Below, piece after piece: positions 43,396-51,246 of a stretch of 64,000 nt of DNA; the stretch's first letter is position 1, and each line of letters begins with the position of its first letter. Source of the DNA: Leisingera thetidis (GTDB lineage: Bacteria > Pseudomonadota > Alphaproteobacteria > Rhodobacterales > Rhodobacteraceae); assembly GCF_025857195.1 (NCBI RefSeq), contig NZ_CP109787.1, forward strand, positions 995,501 to 1,059,500, in the 5' to 3' direction. Below the pieces are notes generated by a model that was given only the letters and a program-made list of their open reading frames with translations, was not told the DNA's origin and made no database searches. The translations under genes were made by a program, and so were the position numbers.

Positions 43396-43436
43396 TTGGG
43401 CCAGGCTCAGCGCCGCAGGCGCTGAGCCTGGCCCAA
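43396..43436. terminator. Perfect 19-pair hairpin between AKR and the GlxA-type gene
   Basis: TTGGGCCAGGCTCAGCGCC and its reverse complement flank GCA. It sits within a wider inverted repeat (GCACTCCCGC at 43345-43354, GCGGGAGTGC at 43473-43482) between two convergent genes, so it probably stops both transcripts; it also resembles the imuA 3' hairpin. Confidence 0.6.
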
Positions 43437-43546
43437 CGGGAACGGTGCATTTTCCAAATGCGCCGGTGACGGGCGGGAGTGCTTCGTTGCCGATGTGCTG
43501 CGCACCGCCGCTGCGCGGCGTTTGACCGGCGTGCAGATGCCGCCGG

Positions 43547-44530
43547 TCAGTGCGCAGTCGGGCGCGCCTGTTCCTGCCGGAGGTCCCGCGCCGAGGTGCC
43601 ATGCGCGGTGCGGAAGGCGCGGGCAAAGCTCGATTGCGAGGTGAAGCCGGTGGCAATCGCCACCTCCATCAGCGGCATGTCGGTGTCGGTCACCAGGCGC
43701 CGGGCCTCGGCCAGGCGCAGCTGCAGGTAATGATCCTGCGGCGTGGTGTTGAGGCGCAGGCGGAACTGCTGCTGCAGGCTGCGCGGGCTGGTGCCCAGGG
43801 TCTCGGCAATGGCGCTGAGCGGCAGCGGCTCGTCCAGCGCCGCCTCCATCAGCGCATTGGCCTTGGCGGTCAGCGCATTGTGCTTGTGGCCGCCCAGGCG
43901 GCTCTGCGGGCGGGAGGATGGCGCCGGGCCGTCGTAGAGGAACAGCCCGGCTACGCGGGCGGCAAAACCGGCACCGTGGCGGGCGCTGATGATATGCAGC
44001 ATCATCTCGATCGCGGGGGTTGCGCCGCCGGAGGTCAGGCGGCCTTCGGAGACCGTGAAGCGGTCATTGCGGGTGTCCACCTCCGGGAAGCGGCCGGAGA
44101 AGTTTTCCAGATCTTCCCAGTGGGTTGTGGCGGGGTGGCCGTCCAGCAGCCCGGCCTCGGCCATCAGCCAGGGGCCGCCGTCGATGCCGGCAATTGTGGC
44201 GCCGCTGGCGGCGATCCGGCGCAGGCCCGCGAGCAGGCTGGGGGTGGCGTGGCGGGCCAGCTGGAAACCGGCAACGACGATCAGCAGCTCGCAGCCCTGC
44301 AGCCGGGTCAAGGGAACGCTGGGCACGGTGAGGCCGCTGGTCAGCATCGGCGGCTCGGCTGTGGCGCTGACGTAGTCCCAGTCAAAAGCCGCCCGGCCCG
44401 CCAGCCGGTTGGCGGCGCGCATCGGGTCCACCGCGGCGGCAAAGGACAGCGTGTTGCATTCATCCAGCACCAGCAGCGCTGTTTTCAGCGGCTTGTGCTC
44501 GGGCTGCAGGATGTTTTTTGCGGATTTCAT
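43547..44530 (-). CDS. GlxA family AraC-type transcriptional regulator, likely carnitine-responsive
   Basis: The 327-residue protein from ATG 44530 has an N-terminal DJ-1/PfpI-like GATase1 domain (CELLIVVAGFQLARHAT) and a C-terminal AraC helix-turn-helix pair (PLSAIAETLGTSPRSLQQQFRL and MPLMEVAIATGFTSQSSFARAF, split here). This is the GlxA/CdhR architecture. It is divergent from the carnitine cassette, so it probably activates it in response to carnitine, as CdhR does in Pseudomonas; that is inference from position. The TTG three bases upstream is an alternative start. Confidence 0.88.
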   Translation of the reverse strand: MKSAKNILQPEHKPLKTALLVLDECNTLSFAAAVDPMRAANRLAGRAAFDWDYVSATAEPPMLTSGLTVPSVPLTRLQGCELLIVVAGFQLARHATPSLLAGLRRIAASGATIAGIDGGPWLMAEAGLLDGHPATTHWEDLENFSGRFPEVDTRNDRFTVSEGRLTSGGATPAIEMMLHIISARHGAGFAARVAGLFLYDGPAPSSRPQSRLGGHKHNALTAKANALMEAALDEPLPLSAIAETLGTSPRSLQQQFRLRLNTTPQDHYLQLRLAEARRLVTDTDMPLMEVAIATGFTSQSSFARAFRTAHGTSARDLRQEQARPTAH

Positions 44531-44663
44531 CAACTTCGATTCGCCTGGTGTAAACTGTGCCGCAAAAGGCTGCGGCAGAGTCGCCCTTAGCGCAAATCAG
44601 AATCTGGGGAGGAGCCTGGGGATAACCCGAGGCAAAACCCTGTACATCGAAGGGAAAAGCAAA

Positions 44664-45581
44664 ATGCCTCTGGAAATGAACCGGGATGTCTTCATCACCT
44701 GTGCCGTGACCGGCTCTGGCGGCACCCAGGATCGCAGCCCGCATGTGCCGCGTTCGCCCAAGCAGATCGCCGAGTCGGCCATTGCAGCGGCCAAGGCCGG
44801 GGCGGCCATCGTGCACTGCCACGTGCGTGATCCGGAGACCGGCGTGCCGAGCCGCCGCCTGGATCTTTACCGCGAGGTGACTGACCGGATCCGCGATGCG
44901 GATGTCGATGTGGTGCTGAACCTGACCGCGGGCATGGGCGGGGATATGGTGTTCGGCGATACCGAAAACCCGCTGCCAGTAAACCCCGCGGGCACCGATA
45001 TGGTGGGCGCGACGGAACGCGTGGCGCATGTGGCGGAATGCCTGCCGGAGATCTGCACACTGGATTGCGGCACCATGAACTTTGCCGAGGCCGATTACGT
45101 GATGACCAACACCCCCGGCATGCTGCGGGCGATGGGGCAGATGATGACCGATCTGGGCGTCAAGCCGGAGATCGAAGCCTTTGACACCGGCCATTTGTGG
45201 TTTGCCAAGGAACTGGTGAAGGAGGGGGTGCTGGACAGCCCCGCCCTGGTGCAGCTTTGCATGGGGGTGCCGTGGGGGGCGCCGAATGATCTGAACACAT
45301 TTATGGCGATGGTCAACAATGTGCCGTCGGATTGGAACTGGTCGGCGTTCTCTCTGGGCCGGGATCAGATGGCCTATGTGGCGGCGTCCGTTCTGGCCGG
45401 CGGCAATGTGCGGGTGGGTCTGGAAGACAACCTGTGGCTGGGCAAGGGCCAGCTGGCGGAGAACTGGCAGCTGGTGGAGCGTGCCGTCTCCATCATCGAG
45501 AATATGGGCGGCAAGCTGATGGGCCCGCAGGACGTGCGCGAAAAGCTGGGCCTGGCCAAGCGCGCACCGGCGGCAAAGTAA
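44664..45581 (+). CDS. BKACE family 3-keto acid cleavage enzyme (dehydrocarnitine cleavage)
   Basis: The 305-residue protein is a DUF849/BKACE TIM-barrel enzyme with the metal-binding HCHVRDPETG segment and VVLNLTAGMGGDM plus MGVPWGAPN late. BKACEs use acetyl-CoA to cleave beta-keto acids. Here the partner dehydrogenase identifies the substrate as 3-dehydrocarnitine, giving acetoacetate and betainyl-CoA. The start at 44664 has AAGGGA eight bases upstream. It is the first gene of the carnitine operon. Confidence 0.92.
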   Translation: MPLEMNRDVFITCAVTGSGGTQDRSPHVPRSPKQIAESAIAAAKAGAAIVHCHVRDPETGVPSRRLDLYREVTDRIRDADVDVVLNLTAGMGGDMVFGDTENPLPVNPAGTDMVGATERVAHVAECLPEICTLDCGTMNFAEADYVMTNTPGMLRAMGQMMTDLGVKPEIEAFDTGHLWFAKELVKEGVLDSPALVQLCMGVPWGAPNDLNTFMAMVNNVPSDWNWSAFSLGRDQMAYVAASVLAGGNVRVGLEDNLWLGKGQLAENWQLVERAVSIIENMGGKLMGPQDVREKLGLAKRAPAAK

Positions 45582-45658
45582 GCGGTGGAAATTGGGGGGC
45601 ATGCGCGCACCGTTTTTACACCCCCTGTGCACCGCCGCGCTGCGGCAAAAAGGACAGA

Positions 45659-45710
45659 TTGGGGGCTAGCCCCCCAAACCCCCAGGATATTTACGGCCAG
45701 AAGAAGAGCC
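45659..45710. repeat. Palindrome plus conserved-looking tail, likely dispersed intergenic element
   Basis: TTGGGGGCTAGCCCCCCAA (45659-45677, near-perfect palindrome) is followed by CCCAGGATATTTACGGCCAG and AAGAAG. I have the impression that such GG(A/G)TATTTnnGGCCAGAAGAAG tails recur in Rhodobacteraceae intergenic regions, and a variant appears at 63401-63430 (ACTCCCGCCGGAGGC side). Its function is unknown. Confidence 0.4.
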
Positions 45711-45733
45711 GGACGGTTCTCAAAGGAAGTCAT

Positions 45734-47206
45734 ATGAAAACAGCAGCAATCATCGGCGGCGGGGTAATCGGGGGCGGCTGGGCCGCGCGGTTCCTGCTCA
45801 ACGGCTGGGACGTGCGGGTGTTCGACCCGGATCCGGAAGCGGAACGCAAGATCGGCGAGGTGCTGGACAATGCGCGGCGCAGCTTGCCGGGTCTCGGCAA
45901 TGTGGCGTTGCCGGCGGAAGGCAGCCTGACCTTCCATGACACCATTGCCGGAGCCGTGGACGGTGCGGGGTGGGTGCAGGAGAGCGTGCCGGAGCGGCTG
46001 GACCTGAAGCAGAAGGTCTATGCCGAGCTGCAGGCCCATTGCGCGCCGGATGCGGTGATCGGCTCATCCACCAGCGGCTTCAAGCCGTCGCAGCTGCAGG
46101 ACGGGCGCGAGAACCCGGGGCAGATCGTGGTGACGCATCCTTTCAACCCGGTCTATCTGCTGCCGCTGGTGGAACTGGTCACGACTGAGGCCAACCCGGC
46201 AGGTGTGATTGACCGGGCCAAGGAGATCATCTCGGGCCTTGGCATGTACCCGTTGCACCTGAAGAAGGAAATCGACGCGCATGTGGCGGACCGTTTCCTG
46301 GAGGCGGTCTGGCGCGAGGCGCTGTGGCTGGTCAAGGACGGCATCGCCACCACCGAGGAGATCGACAATGCGATCCGCTACGGCTTTGGCATCCGCTGGG
46401 CGCAGATGGGTCTGTTCGACACCTACCGCGTGGCGGGCGGCGAAGCCGGCATGAAGCATTTCATGGCGCAGTTCGGCCCCTGCCTGTCGTGGCCCTGGAC
46501 CAAGCTGATGGATGTGCCGGAATTCAATGATGAGCTGGTAGACCTGATCGCAGGCCAGTCGGATGCCCAGTCGGGCCATCTGCCGATCCGCAAGATGGAG
46601 CAGATCCGCGACGGCAATCTGGTCGGCATGATGCGCGCACTGGGCAACAACGACTGGGGCGCCGGCGCGCTGCAGAATGCCCATGACAAGGGGCGCGAGG
46701 GCGAGGCCGGGCTGGTTGGCTCGGTTGAGGATCTGGAGGACCTGAGCCAGCCGGTGCTGACCCAGAGTCGCGTGGTGCCGCTGGATTGGACCGACTACAA
46801 CGGTCATATGACCGAAAGCCGGTATCTGGATGCCTTTGCGCAGTCCACCGACCGGCTGATGATGATCATCGGCTGTGATGCGGAGTATATCGCCAATGGC
46901 GGCAGCTATTTCACCGCCGAGACCCATATCCGCCACATCGACGAGGTGCATGCGGGCGATCCGATCCAGGTGCGGACGCGGGTGATCATGGGCGCGGGCA
47001 AGAAGATGCATCTGTGGCATGAGATGTATTCCGGCGAGCGCCTGCTGGCGACGGGTGAGCATATGCTGCTGCATGTGGACCTGAAGACCCGCCGCTCGGC
47101 GCCGCCTGCGGCGCATATCGAGGCCAACCTGGTGAAACTGGCCGAGGCCCATGCGGCACTGCCGGTGCCGGACGGTCTGGGCCGCGCGATCGGAGCACCG
47201 CGTTGA
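45734..47206 (+). CDS. L-carnitine dehydrogenase fused to betainyl-CoA thioesterase
   Basis: The 490-residue protein is bifunctional. Residues 1 to about 320 are a 3-hydroxyacyl-CoA dehydrogenase-type domain with the Rossmann loop IIGGGVIGGGWAARF and the helical C-terminal half, which oxidises L-carnitine to 3-dehydrocarnitine. From about residue 335 a hotdog thioesterase follows (VVPLDWTDYNGHMTESRYLD, ETHIRHIDEVHAGD), which hydrolyses betainyl-CoA to glycine betaine. AAAGGAAG precedes the ATG. The same fusion is known from carnitine-degrading bacteria. Confidence 0.93.
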   Translation: MKTAAIIGGGVIGGGWAARFLLNGWDVRVFDPDPEAERKIGEVLDNARRSLPGLGNVALPAEGSLTFHDTIAGAVDGAGWVQESVPERLDLKQKVYAELQAHCAPDAVIGSSTSGFKPSQLQDGRENPGQIVVTHPFNPVYLLPLVELVTTEANPAGVIDRAKEIISGLGMYPLHLKKEIDAHVADRFLEAVWREALWLVKDGIATTEEIDNAIRYGFGIRWAQMGLFDTYRVAGGEAGMKHFMAQFGPCLSWPWTKLMDVPEFNDELVDLIAGQSDAQSGHLPIRKMEQIRDGNLVGMMRALGNNDWGAGALQNAHDKGREGEAGLVGSVEDLEDLSQPVLTQSRVVPLDWTDYNGHMTESRYLDAFAQSTDRLMMIIGCDAEYIANGGSYFTAETHIRHIDEVHAGDPIQVRTRVIMGAGKKMHLWHEMYSGERLLATGEHMLLHVDLKTRRSAPPAAHIEANLVKLAEAHAALPVPDGLGRAIGAPR

Positions 47207-47961
47207 GCCGGGTTCTGATCACTGCCGGCGGGTCGGGAATTGGCCGCGCCATGGCCGAGAGCTTTGCCGCCGCCGGCCATCAGGTCTGGGTGACGGATGT
47301 CAGCGCGGTTGCGCTGGCAGACGTGCCGGAGGGCTGGCGGACAACGGCGGTGGATGCCACCGATGAGGCGGGCGTGAAAGCACTGTTTGCGGAAATCGCC
47401 GACGTTTGGGGCGGGCTGGATGTGCTCTGTGCCAATGCAGGCATTGCCGGTCCGACCGCGCTGATCGAGGACGTGGCACTTGAAGACTGGCGCAAATGCG
47501 TGAGCGTCAATCTGGAGGGCTGCTTTCTGGCCGCAAAATACGCGGCGCCGATGATGAAGGCCGCCAAGGCGGGGTCGATCATCGTGACGTCTTCGACCGC
47601 GGGGCAGTACGGCTATCCGAACCGGGCGCCCTATGCTTCGGCGAAATGGGCTGTCATCGGGCTGATGAAGACACTGGCGATGGAGCTTGGCCCCTTTGGC
47701 ATCCGTGCCAACGCAATCTGCCCCGGTGCGGTGGAAGGCCCGCGGATGGAGGGCGTGCTGGAACGCGAGGCCGCGGCCAAGGGGATGACCCGGGACGAGG
47801 TCTATGCGGGCTATGCTGCCGGCACCTCGATGGGCAGCTTTGTCGAGGCCCGCGACATTGCCAATATGGCGGTGTTTCTTGGCTCCGACGCGGCGCGGCT
47901 GGTGTCCGGGCAGGTGATCGCCGTCGACGGTCATACGGTGAACCCGGATCCGAAGGTCTGA
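47203..47961 (+). CDS. SDR family NAD(P)-dependent oxidoreductase
   Basis: The 252-residue protein has the classical SDR pattern: TAGGSGIG (variant TGxxxGIG loop), NAG at CANAGIAG, and catalytic S-Y-K with TSSTAGQ, Y-x3-K in YASAKWAV. It starts with TTG 47203 (SRVLITAGG) overlapping the Cdh stop as TTGA, with GGAG upstream; this start codon choice implies coupled, lower-level translation. Its substrate is unknown. It could reduce or oxidise acetoacetate/3-hydroxybutyrate or D-carnitine, but no motif proves either. Confidence 0.88.
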   Translation: MSRVLITAGGSGIGRAMAESFAAAGHQVWVTDVSAVALADVPEGWRTTAVDATDEAGVKALFAEIADVWGGLDVLCANAGIAGPTALIEDVALEDWRKCVSVNLEGCFLAAKYAAPMMKAAKAGSIIVTSSTAGQYGYPNRAPYASAKWAVIGLMKTLAMELGPFGIRANAICPGAVEGPRMEGVLEREAAAKGMTRDEVYAGYAAGTSMGSFVEARDIANMAVFLGSDAARLVSGQVIAVDGHTVNPDPKV

Positions 47962-48021
47962 GGCCGGCTGCAAGGGAACAGGAGGGCGCCCAGCGGGGCG
48001 CTTTCTTTCCCGCAATCGCAA

Positions 48022-48120
48022 ATGCCCGCAGACGGGCAACGTTTCCCGGAGCGGGAAACGTCCCGGAAAACACGTGTTTTCCGAGCCGGAATTCGCGACG
48101 AATTCCGGCGCCGCTGCCGG
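48022..48120. repeat. Four-palindrome repeat, copy 1
   Basis: The sequence contains, in order, GCCCG-CAGA-CGGGC (48024-48037), ACGTTTCCCG-GAG-CGGGAAACGT (48039-48061), the loopless palindrome CGGAAAACAC/GTGTTTTCCG (48064-48083) and an 11-bp-armed hairpin GCCGGAATTCG-CGA-CGAATTCCGGC (48085-48109). It lies between the convergent SDR and XRE genes. A second copy lies in inverted orientation at 51159-51246. Confidence 0.92.
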
Positions 48121-48125
48121 TGTGT

Positions 48126-48986
48126 TCAGGAAATTGCGGCCCTCAGCGCCCGGAGGCGGCCGGGCAACTGCCGCGCGGTGATATCGGCTTCGCGCACCAG
48201 GTTGTCGAAATGGCCGGTGAAGGTGGCGATCCGCTCCTTGTCGCGGAAGGCAAGGTAATGGGTGCCGGCATAGAACACGCACAGAAGCGGTCCGAAGATG
48301 GTGATCGGGGATGAGTAAAGCCGCTTCGCATCGAACAGGTAGATGCGCAGGCGGGGGTAGAGCTGCTCGCAGAGACGTTCGAACTGCTGAAGCTGTTCGA
48401 TCCGGATCTCCAGCGGCAGGCCTTCGTAATAGCCGACCGCATGGGCAAAACTGTCGAGCTCATAAAGCGGCATGGCGATTTCATAATCTGACGGCGACTG
48501 GCGCATCCAGGTGAGCCGGTCCTCGGAGGCGCCGATGGCCTGGCCGGCGGTGCGGCCCAGGTGGGGGGAGTATTCCCATTCCAGGAGCGCCCGGGTTTTC
48601 AGCATGTCAGGCAGGGCGGCCGGCACATGGCGGATCTTGTATCCCTCGGCCTCCTGATGCCAATCAAAGATCCGTTCGTCCACCAGGGCTCGGGGCGCCT
48701 CGGTGAGGGTGAGGCTGGAGGCCAGCAGCTCTGCCGCGCTTTCGGGCCGGTCGGAGAGGCTGAGCAGCCAGTCGGCGGAGACCCCGAGAGCCCCAGCGCA
48801 GGCGCCGACCACATGGGCGTTGGGCAGCCGCGCGCCCTCATCCGTCAAGAGCTGCGAAATGGTGGAGCGGTCCACCCCGACGGCGCGGGCCAGGGCGCTT
48901 TGGCTGAGGCCGCTGTCGCGCAGCGCCCGGTTCAGTCTTTGCCGGAATTGCTCTGCCCGCACCCGTTTGTCGATATTTTCTATCAT
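48126..48986 (-). CDS. XRE family transcriptional regulator
   Basis: The 286-residue protein from ATG 48986 has an N-terminal XRE helix-turn-helix (FRQRLNRALRDSGLSQSALA, then GVDRSTISQLLTD) and a longer C-terminal domain of unknown type with SPLYEL-like hydrophobic blocks (IRIYLFDAKRLYSSPITIFGP). It is divergent from the DUF2061-desaturase pair, 114 bp away. The upstream frame is AT-rich leader and not coding. Effector and target are unknown. Confidence 0.85.
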   Translation of the reverse strand: MIENIDKRVRAEQFRQRLNRALRDSGLSQSALARAVGVDRSTISQLLTDEGARLPNAHVVGACAGALGVSADWLLSLSDRPESAAELLASSLTLTEAPRALVDERIFDWHQEAEGYKIRHVPAALPDMLKTRALLEWEYSPHLGRTAGQAIGASEDRLTWMRQSPSDYEIAMPLYELDSFAHAVGYYEGLPLEIRIEQLQQFERLCEQLYPRLRIYLFDAKRLYSSPITIFGPLLCVFYAGTHYLAFRDKERIATFTGHFDNLVREADITARQLPGRLRALRAAIS

Positions 48987-49100
48987 ATGTTTTGAAATAT
49001 CACATTCGATGGATTTTGTTAACTGCATTCGGAATTCTGCACAGCCTCCTGCTGCGGTACTTTGAAAACAAGCACTTATCCAAGAATAGCAGGAGGCAGT

Positions 49101-49307
49101 ATGGAAACGCGCAAGCGCTCCATTGTGAAGGCGGTAATTTGGAACGTTCTCGGGCTGGTCTCGATGACGCTGGTGGGGCTGGCGGCCACCGGCTCTGTCA
49201 AGGCGGGCGGGGTGATGGCGCTGATCAATACCGGCATCGGTTTTACCGTTTATCTGATGTACGAGCGAGTCTGGGCGCAGATCAGCTGGGGGCGGCGCCA
49301 TGTCTGA
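49101..49307 (+). CDS. DUF2061 domain membrane protein
   Basis: The 68-residue protein has the DUF2061 pattern: KRSIVKAVIWNVLGL, then LVGLAATGSVKAGG and a second helix (LINTGIGFTVYLMYERVW). Two transmembrane helices. The family is of unknown function and is often near desaturases or lipid genes. AGGAGG lies five bases before the ATG. The last eight bases overlap the desaturase start (49300). Confidence 0.9.
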   Translation: METRKRSIVKAVIWNVLGLVSMTLVGLAATGSVKAGGVMALINTGIGFTVYLMYERVWAQISWGRRHV

Positions 49308-50214
49308 GCGCAGCACCGGACATATGCCGCGGGGCGTGGAATGGGGCACCCTGTCGCTGATCGTTGCCTGTTACGGCGGCTGGCTTGCGGCGCTGTGGCT
49401 GCTGCCTTCGGTCAGTCTGGCGCTGACGGTTCTGGCGCTGGGGGTGATGACGGCGCTGCATTCCTCGCTGACCCATGAGGCGTTGCATGGGCACCCGTTC
49501 CGCCGCCGCTGGCTCAATGAGGCGCTGATGTTCTTTCCGCTGAGCCTGGCAGTCCCCTATGGCCGGTTCCGTGACACCCATCTGGCGCATCACGAGGATG
49601 AGGCGCTGACCGATCCCTATGACGATCCGGAGAGCAATTTCCAGGATCCGGGTGTCTGGTCCAGGCTGCCGGCCTGGCGCAAGGCCCTTTTGCGGATCAA
49701 CAACACGCTCTTGGGACGGGTCGTGCTGGGGCCGCTGATCGGCCAGGTCTGCTTTATGGCGGGAGACTGGCGGCTGATGCGCAGGGGCGTGCCGGGCATC
49801 GCGCGGGACTGGCTGCTGCATGCCCTGGGCCTGGTGGTGGTGATCTGGGTGGTGGTTCAGTCGCCTGCGCCGCTGTGGGCGGCGGTGCTCGGCGCCTATA
49901 CGGGGCTGGGCGTGCTGAAGATCCGCACCTTCCTGGAGCACCGGGCGCATGAGACCGCCCGCGGCCGCACCGTGGTAATCGAAGACAGGGGGCCATTGGC
50001 CTTCCTGTTCCTCAACAACAACCTGCACATCGTGCACCACATGCATCCGGGCGTGCCCTGGTATGCGCTGCCGCGGCTGTACAGGGCCCGCAGGGCGGAG
50101 TTCCTGAAAGCCAACGGCGGCTATATCTACCGCAACTACCTGCAGATTTTCCGCAACTACCTGCTGCGCGCCAAGGACCCGGTGCCGCATCCGCTCTGGC
50201 AGCAGGGGGAATAA
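49300..50214 (+). CDS. Membrane fatty acid desaturase/hydroxylase family protein
   Basis: The 304-residue protein has the three His boxes of the desaturase superfamily: H-S-S-L-T-H-E-A-L-H-G-H (49470s), H-L-A-H-H-E-D and H-I-V-H-H-M-H-P. These bind two irons. There are four or more transmembrane helices. It could desaturate phospholipid acyl chains or hydroxylate/ketolate another lipid such as carotenoid; the sequence alone does not decide. It is coupled by an 8-bp overlap to DUF2061. Confidence 0.88.
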   Translation: MSERSTGHMPRGVEWGTLSLIVACYGGWLAALWLLPSVSLALTVLALGVMTALHSSLTHEALHGHPFRRRWLNEALMFFPLSLAVPYGRFRDTHLAHHEDEALTDPYDDPESNFQDPGVWSRLPAWRKALLRINNTLLGRVVLGPLIGQVCFMAGDWRLMRRGVPGIARDWLLHALGLVVVIWVVVQSPAPLWAAVLGAYTGLGVLKIRTFLEHRAHETARGRTVVIEDRGPLAFLFLNNNLHIVHHMHPGVPWYALPRLYRARRAEFLKANGGYIYRNYLQIFRNYLLRAKDPVPHPLWQQGE

Positions 50215-50232
50215 CGGCGCATAAGCGGGGCC

Positions 50233-51135
50233 ATGTTTGCCTGGATCCCCGTTTCCATTGCCGCCGCCTCCTTTCAGACCGTGCGGTTCATGCTGCAAAA
50301 GGTCCTCAGCAGCGTGACGCTGACGCCGGGCGGAGCCACCTTCGCCCGGTTCCTCTATTCCGCACCGGTCATCCTGGCCGGGCTGGCGCTGTATCTGGCG
50401 GTTTCCGGGCGGTCTCTTCCGGCGCTGCCGCCTGCGTTCTGGCTGTATGCCGCCATTGGCGGCACCGCGCAGATCCTGGCGACGGTCTGCGTGGTGGCGC
50501 TGTTCAAACAGCGCAATTTTGCGGTGGGAATCACTTTCAAGAAAACCGAGGTCATTCAGACAGCCATTGTTGGATTGGTCGTTCTGGGCGACCCGGTTTC
50601 GCTGGGCGGCTGGCTGGCGATCCTGATCGGGCTGGCGGCGGTGCTGGTGCTGTCCCGCGCACCGGATGCGGCGGGCGCCTGGTGGCGGCACCTGACCAAC
50701 CGGGCGGCGCAGCTGGGGCTGGGGTCGGGGGTGCTGTTTGCCTTTTCCGCCGTCAGCTACCGCGGCGCCTCATTGCAGCTTGGCGGCTTGGAACCAGCGT
50801 TCCGCGCGGCGGTGACGCTGGCGGCGGTGGTCTGTTTGCAGACGCTGTTCATGGCGGTTTGGCTGGGCCTGCGCGACAGGGGCGAGATCGCCCGGGTCTG
50901 GGCTGCCCGCCGGGTGGCGGTCTGGGTGGGGCTGACCAGCATGGGCGGCTCGTTCTGCTGGTTCTGGGCCTTCACGTTGCAGAATGCGGCCTATGTGAAA
51001 GCAGTGGGGCAGGTGGAACTGCTGCTGTCGCTGCTGGCATCGGTACTGTTTTTCAAGGAGAAAGTTTCCACCCGCGAACTGGCGGGCATGGGACTGCTGA
51101 TCCTGTCGATCCTTGTGCTGGTTCTGGCCATTTGA
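50233..51135 (+). CDS. EamA family (DMT) transporter
   Basis: The 300-residue inner membrane protein has ten predicted helices in two EamA repeats (residues about 5-135 and 155-295), with VGLVVLGDPVSLGGWLA and LASVLFFKEKVSTRELAG as the equivalent late blocks. It is a metabolite exporter or importer of the drug/metabolite superfamily. Substrate unknown. It starts 18 bp after the desaturase stop and is followed by the inverted repeat copy at 51159-51246. Confidence 0.85.
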   Translation: MFAWIPVSIAAASFQTVRFMLQKVLSSVTLTPGGATFARFLYSAPVILAGLALYLAVSGRSLPALPPAFWLYAAIGGTAQILATVCVVALFKQRNFAVGITFKKTEVIQTAIVGLVVLGDPVSLGGWLAILIGLAAVLVLSRAPDAAGAWWRHLTNRAAQLGLGSGVLFAFSAVSYRGASLQLGGLEPAFRAAVTLAAVVCLQTLFMAVWLGLRDRGEIARVWAARRVAVWVGLTSMGGSFCWFWAFTLQNAAYVKAVGQVELLLSLLASVLFFKEKVSTRELAGMGLLILSILVLVLAI

Positions 51136-51158
51136 GCCGGTGCGCCAGCGGCAGGGCA

Positions 51159-51246
51159 GCCGGAATTATACGATAATTCCGGCTCGGAAAACACGTATTT
51201 TCCGGGACGTTTCCCGCACCGGGAAACGTTACCCGTCTGCGGGCAT
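51159..51246. repeat. Four-palindrome repeat, copy 2 (inverted)
   Basis: In reverse order to copy 1: GCCGGAATTAT-ACG-ATAATTCCGGC (51159-51183), CGGAAAACAC/GTATTTTCCG (51185-51204, one mismatch), ACGTTTCCCG-CAC-CGGGAAACGT (51207-51229) and CCCG-TCTG-CGGG (51232-51243). It lies between the convergent EamA and NUDIX genes, and the NUDIX stop codon lies inside it. Confidence 0.92.

Noticed and set aside
48001..48021. Direct mobile insertion in the SDR-XRE gap
   Set aside because: No transposase, terminal repeats or target duplication around the palindrome element.
49300..50214. Carotenoid ketolase (CrtW) assignment
   Set aside because: The three His boxes are shared across the desaturase superfamily; no crt genes are near, so only the family name is supported.
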